A stretch of DNA of 64,000 bases from assembly GCA_034770075.1 (NCBI GenBank), contig CM068385.1:55622746-55686745 (forward strand). The letters run 5' to 3'. The translations under genes were made by a program, and so were the position numbers. The notes beneath the pieces are model-generated. The model worked only from the letters and a program-made list of their open reading frames with translations, was not told the origin of the DNA and searched no databases. Positions 10,985 through 21,173 of the stretch are shown piece by piece. Position 1 is the stretch's first letter. Each line of letters opens with the position of its first letter. The DNA comes from Aralia elata (taxonomy: Eukaryota > Streptophyta > Magnoliopsida > Apiales > Araliaceae).

Positions 10985-12220
10985 CTACTCATCATCACTG
11001 CCAGCGGCAGCGTCATCATCATCCTCATCATCCGCATCAGGAGGCGAGTCAGGTGGTGGGTAAATAGAAAGAGGAGGAGCTGGTGGAAACTGGAATGGTC
11101 CTGCCAAAGGATTCATACGTCCAAACATATCTGCCAAGGCTATCGAACAATTAACATTATACGCATAAATCTCCGCCTGACGCTGAGCAAGTCGACTCTG
11201 CTGTCGAGTCATCCGATCAAAACCCCTCTGAATCGATCCTGCAACTAAGTCTATCCGGCGAGTATGGTGCCGAAGATCCTGTCGGATAGTCTCAACTATA
11301 GTAGGGGATGGAATGGTATCCTCAACAGGTGGTGGTTGCTCCGGTGCCTGCTCCTGTGGCAGCGGCTGTGGTAGAATGAAACCTAAACCCCGCGGGTGCG
11401 ACTCACCTCCACCCCAAACTCTGTACCGTCCCATTGCAGCATGATCAATGGGAGGCAATGGGACCTGCATAACTTCATCTTTATCCCACGGAACTCCCGC
11501 TCGACGGCACAAATCAGTGATCAATGAAGGGTGAGGCAGTCCACCTGTGGTACTACCCTCAAGCGTGTGAATGATAGATTCATGAATTATCTCCCCTATA
11601 TCCACTGTCTTCCCTTTAGCAATGCAGAACAATAACGCCGCCCGCAGATTAATGACATCGCTCATATGGCGGCACGGCATCAACTTAGCACAGATAAAAG
11701 CATGCCATGCTTTCCCATATCTACTCAATTTGGCTGATGGAAAGTGCACAGCTTCTTGTTGGTCAGACAGCTTCCATTCAGTCCCTGGTTCACAGAGGGC
11801 TTCTATAATCTCAGAATAATCCAAATCCTCTTCCAAGTATTTCGTATAGCCATCCCTGTGAATTTTCTGCAACCCATAATACGTATTAATATTTTTACGG
11901 CCCACATTTATTTCCTGACCCCGAACCATAATCAGATTCCCATTAGCTTCTTTAGCATTAGCATAAAACTCTCTCACAATATTCACGGCAGCGGGTTCGG
12001 GTTGTGCAGTAAATACCATCCAATTTCGGTTGCGTATCATTTGAGCTAACTCCCCATCTACCCGATCAATAGGTAGCAAGTCACGTTCAGGAATTAGAGA
12101 TTTCCCAGAAGACCAATTTTTAAACCTATCACTTGCCTCGGGGCTAACAAATTTCTTCTTATCATACTTTACCACAGTGGATGAACCTGAACTTTCCCCT
12201 CTATGTCTTTTGGGTGCCAT
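10985..12220 (-). CDS. Athila extra ORF ('env' position), plant transposon protein family
   Basis: A 411-residue open frame from MAPKRHRG at 12220, chosen over a start six codons upstream because A also starts MAPKR. Conserved core: REFYANAKE with VRG, YGKAWHAFICAKLMPCRHMSDV, RAALLFCI, GGLPHPSLI, and WGGGESHPRGLGFI. A charged, proline-rich tail with a possible coiled coil and an acidic end (DDEDDDDAAAGSDDE) follows. It matches the protein encoded behind pol in Athila elements (Pfam names as I recall: ATHILA ORF-1 and 'putative plant transposon protein'). I see no signal peptide or membrane segment, so a fusion glycoprotein role is doubtful. An N-terminal basic stretch could be a nuclear signal. 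It is full length and open, which is notable beside a broken pol. Confidence 0.85.
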   Translation of the reverse strand: MAPKRHRGESSGSSTVVKYDKKKFVSPEASDRFKNWSSGKSLIPERDLLPIDRVDGELAQMIRNRNWMVFTAQPEPAAVNIVREFYANAKEANGNLIMVRGQEINVGRKNINTYYGLQKIHRDGYTKYLEEDLDYSEIIEALCEPGTEWKLSDQQEAVHFPSAKLSRYGKAWHAFICAKLMPCRHMSDVINLRAALLFCIAKGKTVDIGEIIHESIIHTLEGSTTGGLPHPSLITDLCRRAGVPWDKDEVMQVPLPPIDHAAMGRYRVWGGGESHPRGLGFILPQPLPQEQAPEQPPPVEDTIPSPTIVETIRQDLRHHTRRIDLVAGSIQRGFDRMTRQQSRLAQRQAEIYAYNVNCSIALADMFGRMNPLAGPFQFPPAPPLSIYPPPDSPPDADDEDDDDAAAGSDDE

Positions 12221-12823
12221 TAATAACCAATTAAACACAAGTCAAGACCCAAAAGAACCCAAAATTTCGTTGGGGCAATATGTCAAACACTTGGCGTGCA
12301 CACTGGGAAAAAACCCTTGTTCAATAGTTCCCCCCAAACTTATGAATAAACCAATTTAGCACAATAAAAATTCCCCACAACTTACAAGCATAAAGATAGA
12401 CAATTAGAAATTAAACCCAATCCCAATTGAGCCAACACAAATCAATTCGGTGCACAAGCAAAACCAAGAACTATCACCAAAAACTAGCACTGAAACTTTC
12501 TAACCAACAATATCAAGTTGTAATTGTTCACAAATATAAAACTCACTTGAAATTGCTAGAGTCCAATGTAGAATAATCCAATCCCCTTTTGGCTATGGAA
12601 GAGAGCTCTTTGATTGCAAGAGTTAGGAACCAACAAGGGTTGAGAGATTGGGTGGAGCAATAATGACTTTGTGGCTAGAAACACACTTTGCTCGGCAACT
12701 ATTGAGACAAGAAGGCAGGAGGCGGCTGGAATGATGTAGTAGAAGAAGAAAAACTAGCTTTGTAGTGCAAAACTATTAGTAAGCCCGCCCTAGGGTTTTA
12801 AATTTTTTTTTTTGTTTATGCCG
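12221..12823 (-). other. Element B leader of the extra ORF
   Basis: No gene. The untranslated segment between the dyad array and the extra ORF includes another AAGTTTGGGGGGAAC tract on the minus strand (about 12328-12342). Confidence 0.5.
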
Positions 12824-13154
12824 AGCGCTTCTAGCGCTATGAAATGAGTGGGGCGAGCGCTAACAGCGCTATGGTGCAGTGTGTTGGAGTTTTGGCTAGC
12901 GCCGTTGGCGCTATGTGTAGCGCTATTAGCGCTTGGGGCAAACTGCGTTGGCGTGGAGCAGCGCCGTTGGCGCTGGCTTCGTATGTTGACAAGCGCTGCT
13001 GGCGCTGGGTATGTACTAAACCAGGCATGATGTAGCGCCAATGGCGCTTGGATGGGCATTTTGTGGGCGCCTCTGGCGCTATGGTCCAGTAGCTCAAGGC
13101 GAGGTGGAGCGCCTCTGGCGCTTTGAGTTTGCTAGGTTGGGCGCCTCTGGCGCT
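12824..13154. promoter_or_regulatory. GC-rich dyad array of B between pol and extra ORF
   Basis: About ten copies of a 15-bp dyad AGCGC-N5-GCGCT in 330 bp (for example AGCGCCGTTGGCGCT, AGCGCTATTAGCGCT). The five central bases vary but keep the form Y-NNN-R, so symmetry is kept while sequence is not. The same dyad occurs in both B LTRs. Open frames crossing it are side effects of GC richness. Confidence 0.72.
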
Positions 13155-13185
13155 ATAAGCACACTTGGTCAATTTTTGGCCAATT

Positions 13186-13200
13186 TCAAGTTCCCACCTG
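13186..13200 (-). promoter_or_regulatory. Candidate splice acceptor behind B pol
   Basis: The minus strand reads GTATGTGCAG|GTGGG with the AG ending at 13198, 179 nt after the pol stop. Element A has TTGCTTGCAG|GTC at 24650, 192 nt after its pol stop. It could pair with the donor before gag to make a spliced message for the extra ORF. Confidence 0.3.
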
Positions 13201-13238
13201 CACATACATCAACCCAAGTCCAAAGTTAGTTACAGAAA

Positions 13239-13241
<3 letters not shown>

Positions 13242-13269
<28 letters not shown>

Positions 13270-13271
13270 GA
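13242..13271. repeat. Homopolymer T run
   Basis: About 28-30 T in a row (A in element B sense). Length in the assembly may be imprecise. Confidence 0.8.
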
Positions 13272-13317
13272 AATAAGAATAAATTACAAAACAAAAGATG
13301 GATAAAAGATTAAAATG

Positions 13318-13341
13318 CTGGGTTGCCTCCCAGATAGCGCT
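13318..13341 (-). ncRNA. Post-pol hairpin with AGGCAA loop (B)
   Basis: The minus strand reads AGCGCT (13336-13341), then CTGGG-AGGCAA-CCCAG (13318-13333), 44 nt after the pol stop. A has TTGGG/CCCAA and C has TCGGG/CCCGA around the same loop, so the stem co-varies. Role unknown. Confidence 0.7.
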
Positions 13342-13376
13342 AAGTTATAGTCAATTAGCGTGACTGTCTTTGATTC

Positions 13377-15116
13377 TCATGTCGCAGAAAGGATTACGGT
13401 GACTTTCTGTCGATCCACCTCATCCCCAAAGTAATGCTTCAACCTCTGCCCATTCACCTTAAACGTTTGATCCGGAAATTTGTCGTATACTTCAATCGCG
13501 CCATGTGGAGAAACCGTCTTTACTGTGAATGGTCCCGACCATCTCGATTTCAGCTTCCCGGGAAAAAGTTTAAGTCTGGAATTGAAAAGTAAAACCCTTT
13601 GTCCCGGTTCAAATGTTCTCTCAATGATCTTACGATCATGCCATTTCTTCACCTTCTCCTTATATAGCTTCGAGTTTTCATAAGCCCGTAGTCGAAATTC
13701 GTCCAACTCATTGATTTGGAGTAAACGCTTCTCCCCTGCCGCTGTCGAATCAAAGTTCAACTTCCGAATTGCCCAATATGCTTTGTGTTCAAGCTCCATC
13801 GGAAGATGACAAGCTTTTCCATATACCAGCTGAAACGGTGACATACCCAACGGAGTTTTGTATGCAGTCCTATATGCCCACACAGCGTCATCTAGCTTTA
13901 AGGACCAATCCTTCCTCGTCGGATTCACAATTTTTTCGAGGATTCTTTTTACCTCTCGATTGGATACTTCCGCTTGGCCGTTTGTCTGGGGGTGATAAGC
14001 TGTAGCAATATGATGATTTACCCCATACTTAGCCAGCAACGCTGTGAACTGCCTGTTGCAGAAGTGACTACCTTCATCACTGATAATAGCCCTAGGAGTC
14101 CCAAATCTCGTGAAAATACTTCGATGCAAAAACTTTAGGACTACCTTGGCATCATTTGTCGGGAGTGCTGCCACTTCTACCCATTTAGACACATAGTCAA
14201 CGGCTAACAAGATGTAGAGATTACCGCACGAAGACACGAAAGGGCCCATGAAGTCAATCCCCCAAACATCGAAAACTTCTACTTCAAGGATCGTATTCAA
14301 AGGCATTTCATTCCTCTTTGAAATATTACCTACTCTCTGACATCTATCACACCGCTGAACAAAACTATACGCATCTTTAAAGATTGTCGGCCAGTAGAAT
14401 CCTGCTTGAAGTACTCTAGCCGCTGTTCTCTCTCCGCCATAATGTCCTCCATACACAGAAGAATGGCAATCATGTAAAATCCCTTCAGTCTCACTATATG
14501 GGATACACCTTCTTATCATTTGATCCGCACATTGTTTAAACAAGTACGGCTCATCCCATATATACCATTTAACATCGTGCAAGAACTTTTTCTTTTGGTG
14601 CCCCACCAAGTCAGTAGGTAACGTCTTACTCACCAAATAATTTGCGTAATCCGCAAACCATTGGACTTCCCCTTGCACCACAAACAACTGCTCATCCGGA
14701 AAAGATTCATTGATTTCAACTTTGTCTTCGATCTCCCTTTCCGGCTGCTCTAGTCGAGATAAATGGTCTGCTACTTGATTTTCGGTTCCTTTCCTATCCT
14801 TGATCTCCAAATCAAATTCTTGCAACAGTAATATCCACCTGATCAACCTGGGCTTTGCATCCTTTTTCGCCACTAAGTGTCGAATTGCCGAGTGATCCGT
14901 ATACACTATTACCTTTGTGCCTATCAGATATGCCCTAAATTTATCAAAGGCATACACCACTGCCAATAACTCTTTCTCCGTGGTGGTGTAGTTTAATTGC
15001 GCATCTGTGAGGGTTTTGCTGGCATAGTAAATCACATGAAAAACCTTCTCCTTTCGTTGTCCCAGAACAGCCCCCACAGCATAATCACTGGCGTCGCACA
15101 TTATCTCAAATGGCAA
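13377..15116 (-). pseudogene. pol: Element B RNase H and integrase (open 3' part of pol)
   Basis: 579-codon open frame. RNase H covers about residues 1-130 (MCDASDYAVGAVLG, TTTEKELLAVVYAFDKFR, TDHSAI, RKGTENQVADHLSRL). Integrase follows with its HHCC finger (GGHYGG then CDRCQR) and catalytic core: D in GIDFMGPF (codon 14253-14255), D in ISDEGSHF, E in GQAEVSNREVKR. The C-terminal part has KLKSRWSGPF. It is the only one of the three Athila integrases here that keeps the first catalytic Asp. It is cut off from RT by an indel region at about 15117-15197, so it is not expressed as a normal polyprotein. Confidence 0.9.
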
Positions 15117-16689
15117 ATCCCAAACCGGTTGCAGTAATGATTGGTGCTGAAGTTAACCGTTCCTTCAAAATGCTCAAAAGCCGACACGCAAGCCTTATCA
15201 AAAATTAAACTGGGTATCCTTCTCCAATAAACTGCATAGTGGTTTAGTTATCTTGGAGAAGTCCTTTATGAATCTGCGGTAGAAGCCTGCATGTCCAAGA
15301 AAACTACGAACACCCTTTACGGAAGTAGGTGGTGGCAAGTTCTCGATAGTCTCCAGCTTAGCCCTATCCACCTCAAGTCCCTTCTTCGAAACTTTGTGTC
15401 CCAAAATAATACCTTCTTGTACCATAAAATGGCACTTTTCCCAGTTTAGTACTAAATTAGTTTCGACACATCTTCTCAACACCATTACCAAATTCTCAAG
15501 GCATAAATCAAATGAATCCCCAAACACCGAGAAGTCGTACCATGAATACCTCCACATTCTGCTCCACCATGTCCGAAAAAATGGCCATCATGCATCTCTG
15601 AAAGGTGGCTGGAGCGTTGCATAATCCGAAAGACATCCTTCGGAAAGCAAAAGTACCGTATGGACATGTGAAAGTCGTCTTTTCCTGGTCATCTGGAGCT
15701 ATCATGATCTGATTGTAGCCTGAATAACCATCCAGAAGGCAATAATACTCGTGACCTGCTAGTCTATCCAACATTTGATCGATGAATGGCAGTGGGAAGT
15801 GATCTTTCCTCGTAGCTTTGTTAAGCCTGCGGTAATCCATACATACTCTCCACCCCGTCACTGTTCGTGTTGGAATCAACTCATTGTTCTGATTTGTCAC
15901 CACAGTCATACCACCCTTTTTCGGTACACATTGCACTGGACTTACCCATGCACTATCTGAAATTGGGTATATTATGCCTGCATCCAGCCATTTCAGAACT
16001 TCTTTTTTGACCACTTCTTTCATTATCGGATTAAGTCTTCTTTGTTGCTCCACTGCCAGCTTACTACCATCTTCTAACAAGATCTTATGCATGCAAAAAG
16101 AGGGGCTGATTCCTTTTATGTCTGCTATAGTCCATCCAATAGCCGACTTGTACTCTCTAAGGACTCGTAGCAGTTTTTCTTCCTGACAAGATGTTAGAGC
16201 AGAAGAAATAATTACAGGTAGCTTTGAATCTTTATTTAAAAACGCGTACCTTAAATGATCCGGAAGTGGTTTTAAATCAAGGTCTGGAGGTATTTCAAGA
16301 GATGGCTTCAATTTTTCTGATGTTTCTCCAGCTTTCTTTAACGGCTCAACAGGAGTTTGGAACTTGCGGAACTTTGGAGTAGTATCCAGAAATTTCACCA
16401 GTTCTTCAAATTCTTCATCTTCCAATTCTGAATTTTCAGCAATAATACTTCGCAATGGTTCATACTTTACCAGACTTGGAACTTCCTCATTTAAAATCTG
16501 ATCCACTAAATCAACTCTGAAACATTCCTCTTCATCCGTTGGGAACTTCATTGCCTTGAAAACGTTAAAGGTAACCTCCTGATCATGAACACGCATAGTG
16601 AGTTCCCCTTTCTGAACGTCAATTAAGGTCCTTCCTGTGGCTAAGAATGGTCTCCCCCAGAATGATTGGTATACTCTTATCTTCTTCAT
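15117..16689 (-). pseudogene. pol: Element B reverse transcriptase (frameshifted)
   Basis: Two frames together give the Athila RT: 15508-16689 (LDAGIIYPISDS, TGWRVCMDYRRLNKATRKDHFPLPFIDQ, SFGLCNAPATFQRCMM) and 15198-15557 (DFSVFGDSFD, LVLNWEKCHFMV, FLGHAGFYRRFIKDFSK). The break falls exactly in the catalytic FMDD motif: one extra T near 15537-15541 turns FMDD into FMVR. A second indel before 15198 separates RNase H. RT is therefore inactive. Confidence 0.88.
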
Positions 16690-16890
16690 AATCCAAAATA
16701 ACGAAATCAGCCGGAAAGATGAATTTATCCAACTTTTACCAATACATCTTCAACTATTCCCCGTGGATACGTGATGGATCTGTCCGCTAACTGCAACGAA
16801 ATGTTTGTCGGCTTTGGTTCCGGCAACCCCAACTGGTTAAATACTGACAACGGCATCAAATTTATGCTCGCCCCGAGATCACACAAACAT
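16690..16890 (-). pseudogene. pol: Element B protease region, degraded
   Basis: By alignment with A and C this segment should hold the DLGASINLMPLS protease motif and the KFIFPADFVILD strand. Only scattered pieces are readable and the frame is shifted more than once. The antisense open frame at 16771-16962 is a shadow. Confidence 0.7.
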
Positions 16891-18824
16891 TTACTGAAGC
16901 TCATCTTTCCGGATCGTGCATGGTATTGTAAAACTACCCGGATCCCTCAGCTTTGGTGGTAATTTGCGCTGAAGCACTGCACTGCATTCCTCTGTCAATG
17001 CCACTGTCTCAAACTCTTCTAATCTTCTCTTCCTTGACAATATACTCTTCATGAACTTTGCATAACTTGGCATTTGTTCCAATGCCTCCGCGAAAGGTAT
17101 ATTAATTTGCAGCTTTTTAAATACCTCCAAAAACTTACTGAACTGTCTATCTTCCCTCTGCTTATTCAATCTCTGAGGATACGGAACCCGAGGGTGAACT
17201 GGTGGTGTTATTCTTACGGGCTTCTCAACTGAACTTGCCTTGTTGTCCTCTTCCTGCTGTAGCTCAAAACCTTCCTTGTTTTCTCTATCATCAGACACAA
17301 TCTCTTCCTCGTGAGGCTGTGCGGCCTCCCCAATATAAGACGGCGTAGGCGCGCCTCGTGGATTTTCTGTACACTGTTTCCCAGACCTCAATGTAATTAC
17401 CTGACATTGTTCCTTCCCTTCTCTTCTTGGATTTGTCTCTGTAGTACTTGGCAACGAACCCTGGTTCCTGTTACTAAGCATGCTCGCCATTTGCCCCATT
17501 TGAGTTTCTAGATTCTTAATAGCCACTGCTTGACTTTTGATCATTACCTCTGTGTTTGCCATGTACTTCATCATCATCTCCTCCATTTCTGATTTCTTTT
17601 CTTGCTGAGGTGCAGCTGGAGTGTGATGCTGTTGTTGAGAGAATCCCGGTGGAAAAGGTGGTCTTGGTGCAAACGGTTGATGAGATTGGTGTGCTTGATA
17701 TGGTTGTTGTGGTGGTTGATGTTGTTGAGCACTTTGTTGATTACTCCAGCTGAAATTAGGATGGTTTCTGTTGTTGGGATGGTAGGAGTTCTGAAACTTG
17801 ATTCTGTGGCTTTTTGATAGTTGCTTACGTATTGAACCGACTCTGTATTGATAGCACATTCTTCTGTTGGGTGTGATCCCGCACATAACTCACACACAAA
17901 CGCCACTTGCTTAACCTTGCTGTCAGCCAAAGCGTCAATTTTCTTTGCCATCGCTGCCATTTGAGCTGACAATGCCGTAATAGAATCTACTTCCAACACA
18001 CCTGCAACTCTAGGTTGTGGCATCCTAGCCGTGGGATTTTGAAAATCATTTGATGCCATCGTCTCAGTAAGGTCATAGGCTTCTTCATAACTCTTTGACG
18101 AAATTGCACCACCTGCAGCTGCATCTACAATCGACCTTGACTGACATCCCAATCCACTATAAAATGTGTTGAGCACCATCCAATCTAGCATACCATGGTG
18201 CGGACACTTCCTTAGCATCTCTTTGTATCTCTCCCAAGCCTCATATAACGATTCGCCCTGATGTTGCTCGAACTGAGAGATTGCTGTCCTCATTTTCGCA
18301 GTCCTAGCCATTGGGAAAAACTTGGCTAAGAATTTCTGTGCTAAGTCCTCCCATGTGGTAATTGACCCTGAAGGTAAAGAATGGAGCCAACTTCTCGCTT
18401 TATCGCTTAAGGAGAATGGAAATAATCTCAGTCTAATAGCATCCTCCGTCACTCCGCTATACCTGAACGTATCGCATACTTCAATAAAACTCAAGAGATG
18501 CTCATTAGGATCTTCTGTAGCTGCACCCCCAAACTGTACCGAATTTTTCACCATCTGAATAGTACCCGGTTTTATTTCAAAGGTGTTCGCTGCTATTGCT
18601 GGCCTGACTATGCTTGACTGTAGTCCATGAATGTTCGGCATTGAATAATCCCTTAAGGCTCTATGCCGCACTCTACGCTCTTCTATTTGCTCCTCGTCTG
18701 CCATATTGGATGTAGTACTTTCTAAATCTGCTTGTAAGTTTCTACGCACTCTCGCCTTCCAACCTCTCCCGTTAATATTATCCTGAGCTGGTGTCAACTC
18801 TGAGTTGGATGATCGTGTGTGCAT
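16891..18824 (-). pseudogene. gag: Element B gag (one frameshift)
   Basis: Gag starts at MHTRSSNSEL (18824), ten codons inside the longer open frame, matching the A and C starts. The core (RLFPFSLSDKARSWLHSLP, KFLAKFFPMA, YEAWERYKEMLRKCPHHG) and knuckle CELCAGSHPTEEC are intact. At about 17810-17816, in an A-rich run, the frame shifts, and the tail continues in 16891-17886 (HPNFSWSNQQ, LRSGKQ linker, FKKLQINIPFAEALEQMPSYAKFM). The gag-pol linker of B has only one GGCGCGCC word instead of a dyad cluster. Confidence 0.9.
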
Positions 18825-18949
18825 AAAAATTCTACAAGTACCTGAAACCAATACAGAAAATAAAAAAATAGAAATGAGAAAAGATTAGAGTAGTCTAAGT
18901 CAAACAATATAGCTTAAAACTGATGATAACAATAAAAATCTAACGCCTG

Positions 18950-18967
18950 TCCCCGGCAACGGCGCCA
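18950..18967 (-). other. Primer-binding site of element B (tRNA-Asp)
   Basis: TGGCGCCGTTGCCGGGGA on the minus strand, eight bases inside the 5' LTR end. It is a perfect complement of the plant tRNA-Asp 3' end. Confidence 0.93.
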
Positions 18968-18975
18968 AAAAAACT

Positions 18976-20330
18976 TGTTGCCTCTTTTTAAGTCTTAAAT
19001 AAAAGAGCTCTAACTCACGTAAGTATACGTGGTCAACAAGTAATACAGAGGAAGTAGAGTATCGTCCCACAGAGACAGGATTAAATTAATTCATTATGCA
19101 TCAGTTCTATCACTGTACTTATTTGCCTAAACTATTGTCTTACTTTTGGTGATAAAATTATTTCTAAGTTAATTAATAACTAACTATGCAAATACTAACG
19201 AAATATATCAAGCTTGGAATTAATGGGATCCTAACTTCATTTAATAGTTCATCTAATTACCACTATCATGCTAGAAAGTTCATATATCACAGAAAAGTAG
19301 TCAAGGTCACTAAAATAGACATAACCATTTGTCAATGCATTATGACCTACTTACATAATATCCATACTTGATAGACACCATGTAATCACCACTATAACCA
19401 AAATCACTATATTTCTATGTGAAATTGCAATTATATTGATTTTAAGCACAAGTCCTTATTTTGACTCTTACGGTGTAACAGTATCATTCTCTCTGACTCA
19501 TACAATATTAATGCTATCCAATTAAGCCTCATATTCGCAAGCTATCATGATTACAATCCATACTTATATGTTATTTTTCAATTCCATACAAGTACTGAAG
19601 TCGAATGGTGATCAAGCATTCATACATGCAAAACAATCATGATAGAAATTCCTTATGATATATAAAACAAGCTAACAATCAAGAACGTAATTAAACTACA
19701 TATTAAAATCCGTTAGAATCCCATAATGGAAATTAGTTCATGTCTGAACCAAAAGCCATTATGGGATCAAAGCTAAACATGGTAAATTAACAAACAATTG
19801 AAATAAGAAGAATTAGATTGATCAAACCCAATTGAAGAATAAAATCCAAAGTAAGCTTAAACCCACATCAAAATCCAATGCTCCAACAAAAGTAGTCCAC
19901 AAAATATCTCTTTAAAAACTATCTCTAAGAAAGTAGAATAATCATAATAATAATACTAAAAGTCTCCAAGTTTTTATCCTTCAGGTTTCCTTCTCACTAT
20001 CTGATCAATATGGACTAGAATCCTCCTCCGAATCGACTTCTTTTTCCTCCTTCAGCTGGACAAATAGAGCAAAAACGTGGCCTAGCGCTGCTGGCGCTAG
20101 CCCTAGTGCTGCTGGCGCTAGCCCTAGCGCTGCTGGCGCTATGTCTGGCCCAGAAATTTACAAAAATGCCACTAGGTCTATTTTGAGCTCCAAATTTACC
20201 CTTTTGCCCCTCCAGCTCCAACCTACAATAAATAAACACAAAAACAAGTAAAATAATACTAAAAACACTTAAAGACCACAATAATTAAGCCTAACAATAC
20301 CTGATTCGTAGGTATAGAACCCACTCATCA
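18976..20330 (-). repeat. 5' LTR of element B
   Basis: 1355 bp with TG...CA ends. It pairs with 8538-9871 and carries three GCGC-N5-GCGC dyads (20083-20140) against two in the other LTR, which accounts for the 21-bp length difference. Expansion of the dyad unit therefore happened during or after insertion. Confidence 0.93.
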
Positions 20331-21146
20331 CCAAGCGGTGTCAATTCGGAATCTGGAAAATCAGCTAGGTCAGTTGGCTCAAGTCTTGAACAATCGACCG
20401 CAAGGAACACTTCCAAGTGACACAGAGGTTAAGCCCAAGGGAGAGGGTAAGGAACAATGTCAAGCTGTAACACTTCGAAGCGGGAAGCAACTTCAGCAGC
20501 ACGGCGCGGCCGCGCCAGAAATACAAAGGGAGGCAGCGCGACCGCGCCCTTCCCCAATCCCATCTCCTACAGAAAATCTGATAGAAAAAGATAAGGAAAC
20601 GAAGAATGAGGAGAAAGACAAGGAGCACAAAAAGAAAGAAGATGTATACCCTCCTGTTCCATATCCTCAGAGATTTCACAAGCAGAAACTAGACAAACAA
20701 TTCTCCAGATTCCTTGAAGTATTCAAAAAGCTGCAAATCAACATACCGTTTGCCGAGGCTTTAGAGCAGATGCCGAGCTACGCCAAGTTCATGAAAGGAA
20801 TATTGTCAAGAAAGAAAAAGCTGGAGGATTATGAAACAGTAGCATTGACTGAAGAGTGTAGTGCCATACTACAGAAGAAGTTGCCACCGAAGTTGAAGGA
20901 TCTGGGTAGTTTCACTATCCCTTGCACCATTGGCAACTTATCAATAAGCAGATGTTTGTGTGATTTGGGTGCGAGTATCAATCTTATGCCATTATCGATT
21001 TATGTCCAGCTGGGTCTACCTGCACCGAAACCGACCAACATCTCTCTTCAGCTTGCAGACAGATCGGTTACATACCCTAGAGGTATCGTGGAAGACATCT
21101 TGGTAAAAGTGGATAAATTCATATTCCCAGCCGATTTTATCATCTT
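20331..21146 (+). pseudogene. gag-pol: Element A gag tail, linker and protease
   Basis: It continues gag in frame after the B insertion (SIRNLENQLGQLAQVLNN). Then come the linker (VTLRSGKQ), two GC dyads read as GAAAP and AARPRPS, the conserved KQFSRFLEVFKKLQINIPFAEALEQMP block, and the aspartic protease with DLGASINLMPLS and KFIFPADFIIL. Two single-base insertions follow, one in the G run 21147-21149 and one in the T run 21171-21173. They move the frame to that of the downstream pol. Confidence 0.88.
20502..20549. promoter_or_regulatory. Two GC dyads inside the A gag-pol linker
   Basis: GCGCGGCCGCGC and GCGCGACCGCGC (form GCGC-N4-GCGC) sit in coding sequence right after LRSGKQ. In C the matching linker carries four dyads with its own centre. 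Confidence 0.65.
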
Positions 21147-21173
21147 GGGACTACGAGGAGGACAAAGACATTT

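Larger units (their letters stand above)
8538..20330 (-). mobile_element. Athila element B, nested in A gag
   Basis: Complete minus-strand Athila element of 11.8 kb with LTRs 18976-20330 (5') and 8538-9871 (3'), a perfect tRNA-Asp primer site, gag, protease, RT, RNase H, integrase and the extra ORF. It is the youngest layer of the nest. The LTRs differ by one extra 21-bp GC unit and about ten substitutions. Several frameshifts disable gag-pol, while RNase H-integrase and the extra ORF are long open frames. Confidence 0.94.

Noticed and set aside
12790..13229. Several open frames on both strands across the B dyad array
   Set aside because: They arise because GC-rich dyads lack stop codons in many frames; translations are low complexity and not conserved in A or C.
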